Source of the DNA: Paracyclopina nana
Taxonomy: Eukaryota > Arthropoda > Copepoda > Cyclopoida > Cyclopettidae
Reading direction: 5' to 3'
Assembly (NCBI GenBank): GCA_019096065.1
Contig: JAGUCH010000002.1
Span: 4,600,501 to 4,664,500, forward strand
DNA: 64,000 bases
Part shown: positions 63,926-64,000 of the stretch, piece by piece
Position numbering within the stretch: position 1 is the stretch's first letter
Layout of the letters: each line of letters starts with the position of its first letter
Program-made: the position numbers and the translations under genes
The notes under the pieces: generated by a model
What the model saw: the letters and a program-made list of their open reading frames with translations, nothing else
The model's database searches: none
What the model was told of the DNA's origin: nothing

Positions 63926-64000
63926 CTGGAAATAGAACTGCTGGGTCAGTATCGCAAGAAGCATCGCAGTCCTCCAACTGCCAAGGCTACTTGAAATGTG

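Overview
The window is eukaryotic nuclear DNA from an arthropod. Genes have short introns (mostly about 50-80 bp) with GT-AG borders. The gene content is animal (ESCRT-II VPS25, RFC1, ANKHD1/Mask, SUN protein, GALNT, adhesion GPCR). The Spätzle-type cystine-knot ligand points to Pancrustacea or a relative. Very compact gene pairs, two of them operon-like, would fit a lineage with spliced-leader trans-splicing such as copepods; that placement is inference.

Layout. 1-3760: 3' end of a Ty3/Gypsy LTR retroelement (integrase remains, two accessory ORFs with membrane segments, polypurine tract, probable 3' LTR), interrupted by a small hAT-like element. 3760-6190: non-coding DNA with several inverted-repeat elements and a second, longer copy of the hAT-like element with an exact 8-bp target duplication. 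6194-46185: a gene-dense block. It holds a 3xRRM-KH protein (+), an ADGRA-type adhesion GPCR (-), VPS25 and a polypeptide GalNAc-transferase (+, stop to start 3 nt apart), a CEP170-like gene (-), a C2H2 zinc-finger gene (-), mitochondrial AsnRS NARS2 and tRNA-splicing endonuclease TSEN34 (+, 27 nt apart), RFC1 (-), a SUN-domain gene (+), a 19-exon Mask/ANKHD1 gene (-), a RASGEF1-type exchange factor (+) and a Spätzle-like gene (-). Exon structures were read from ORF continuity and splice-site phase, and every model below closes in frame.

46186-63597 is gene-poor and repeat-rich: a tandem duplication of a long-hairpin sequence, tandem tRNA-derived SINE-like units with two TIR elements inserted, and a roughly 6.9-kb segment bounded by perfect 20-bp inverted repeats that encloses a 292-bp satellite array (with higher-order structure) and a 60-bp minisatellite. 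The window closes with the 3' exon of an unidentified gene (-).

The most interesting signals are: (i) two same-strand gene pairs whose intergenic DNA is essentially only a 3' splice site (in one case the upstream stop codon TAG is itself the acceptor), suggesting operons resolved by trans-splicing; (ii) the TIR-bounded double-satellite unit; (iii) lineage-specific protein changes (RFC1 without a BRCT domain, CEP170 without FHA, a pentad-repeat insert in Mask, a 3xRRM-KH protein); and (iv) a Gypsy element with two downstream membrane-protein ORFs and splice signals.
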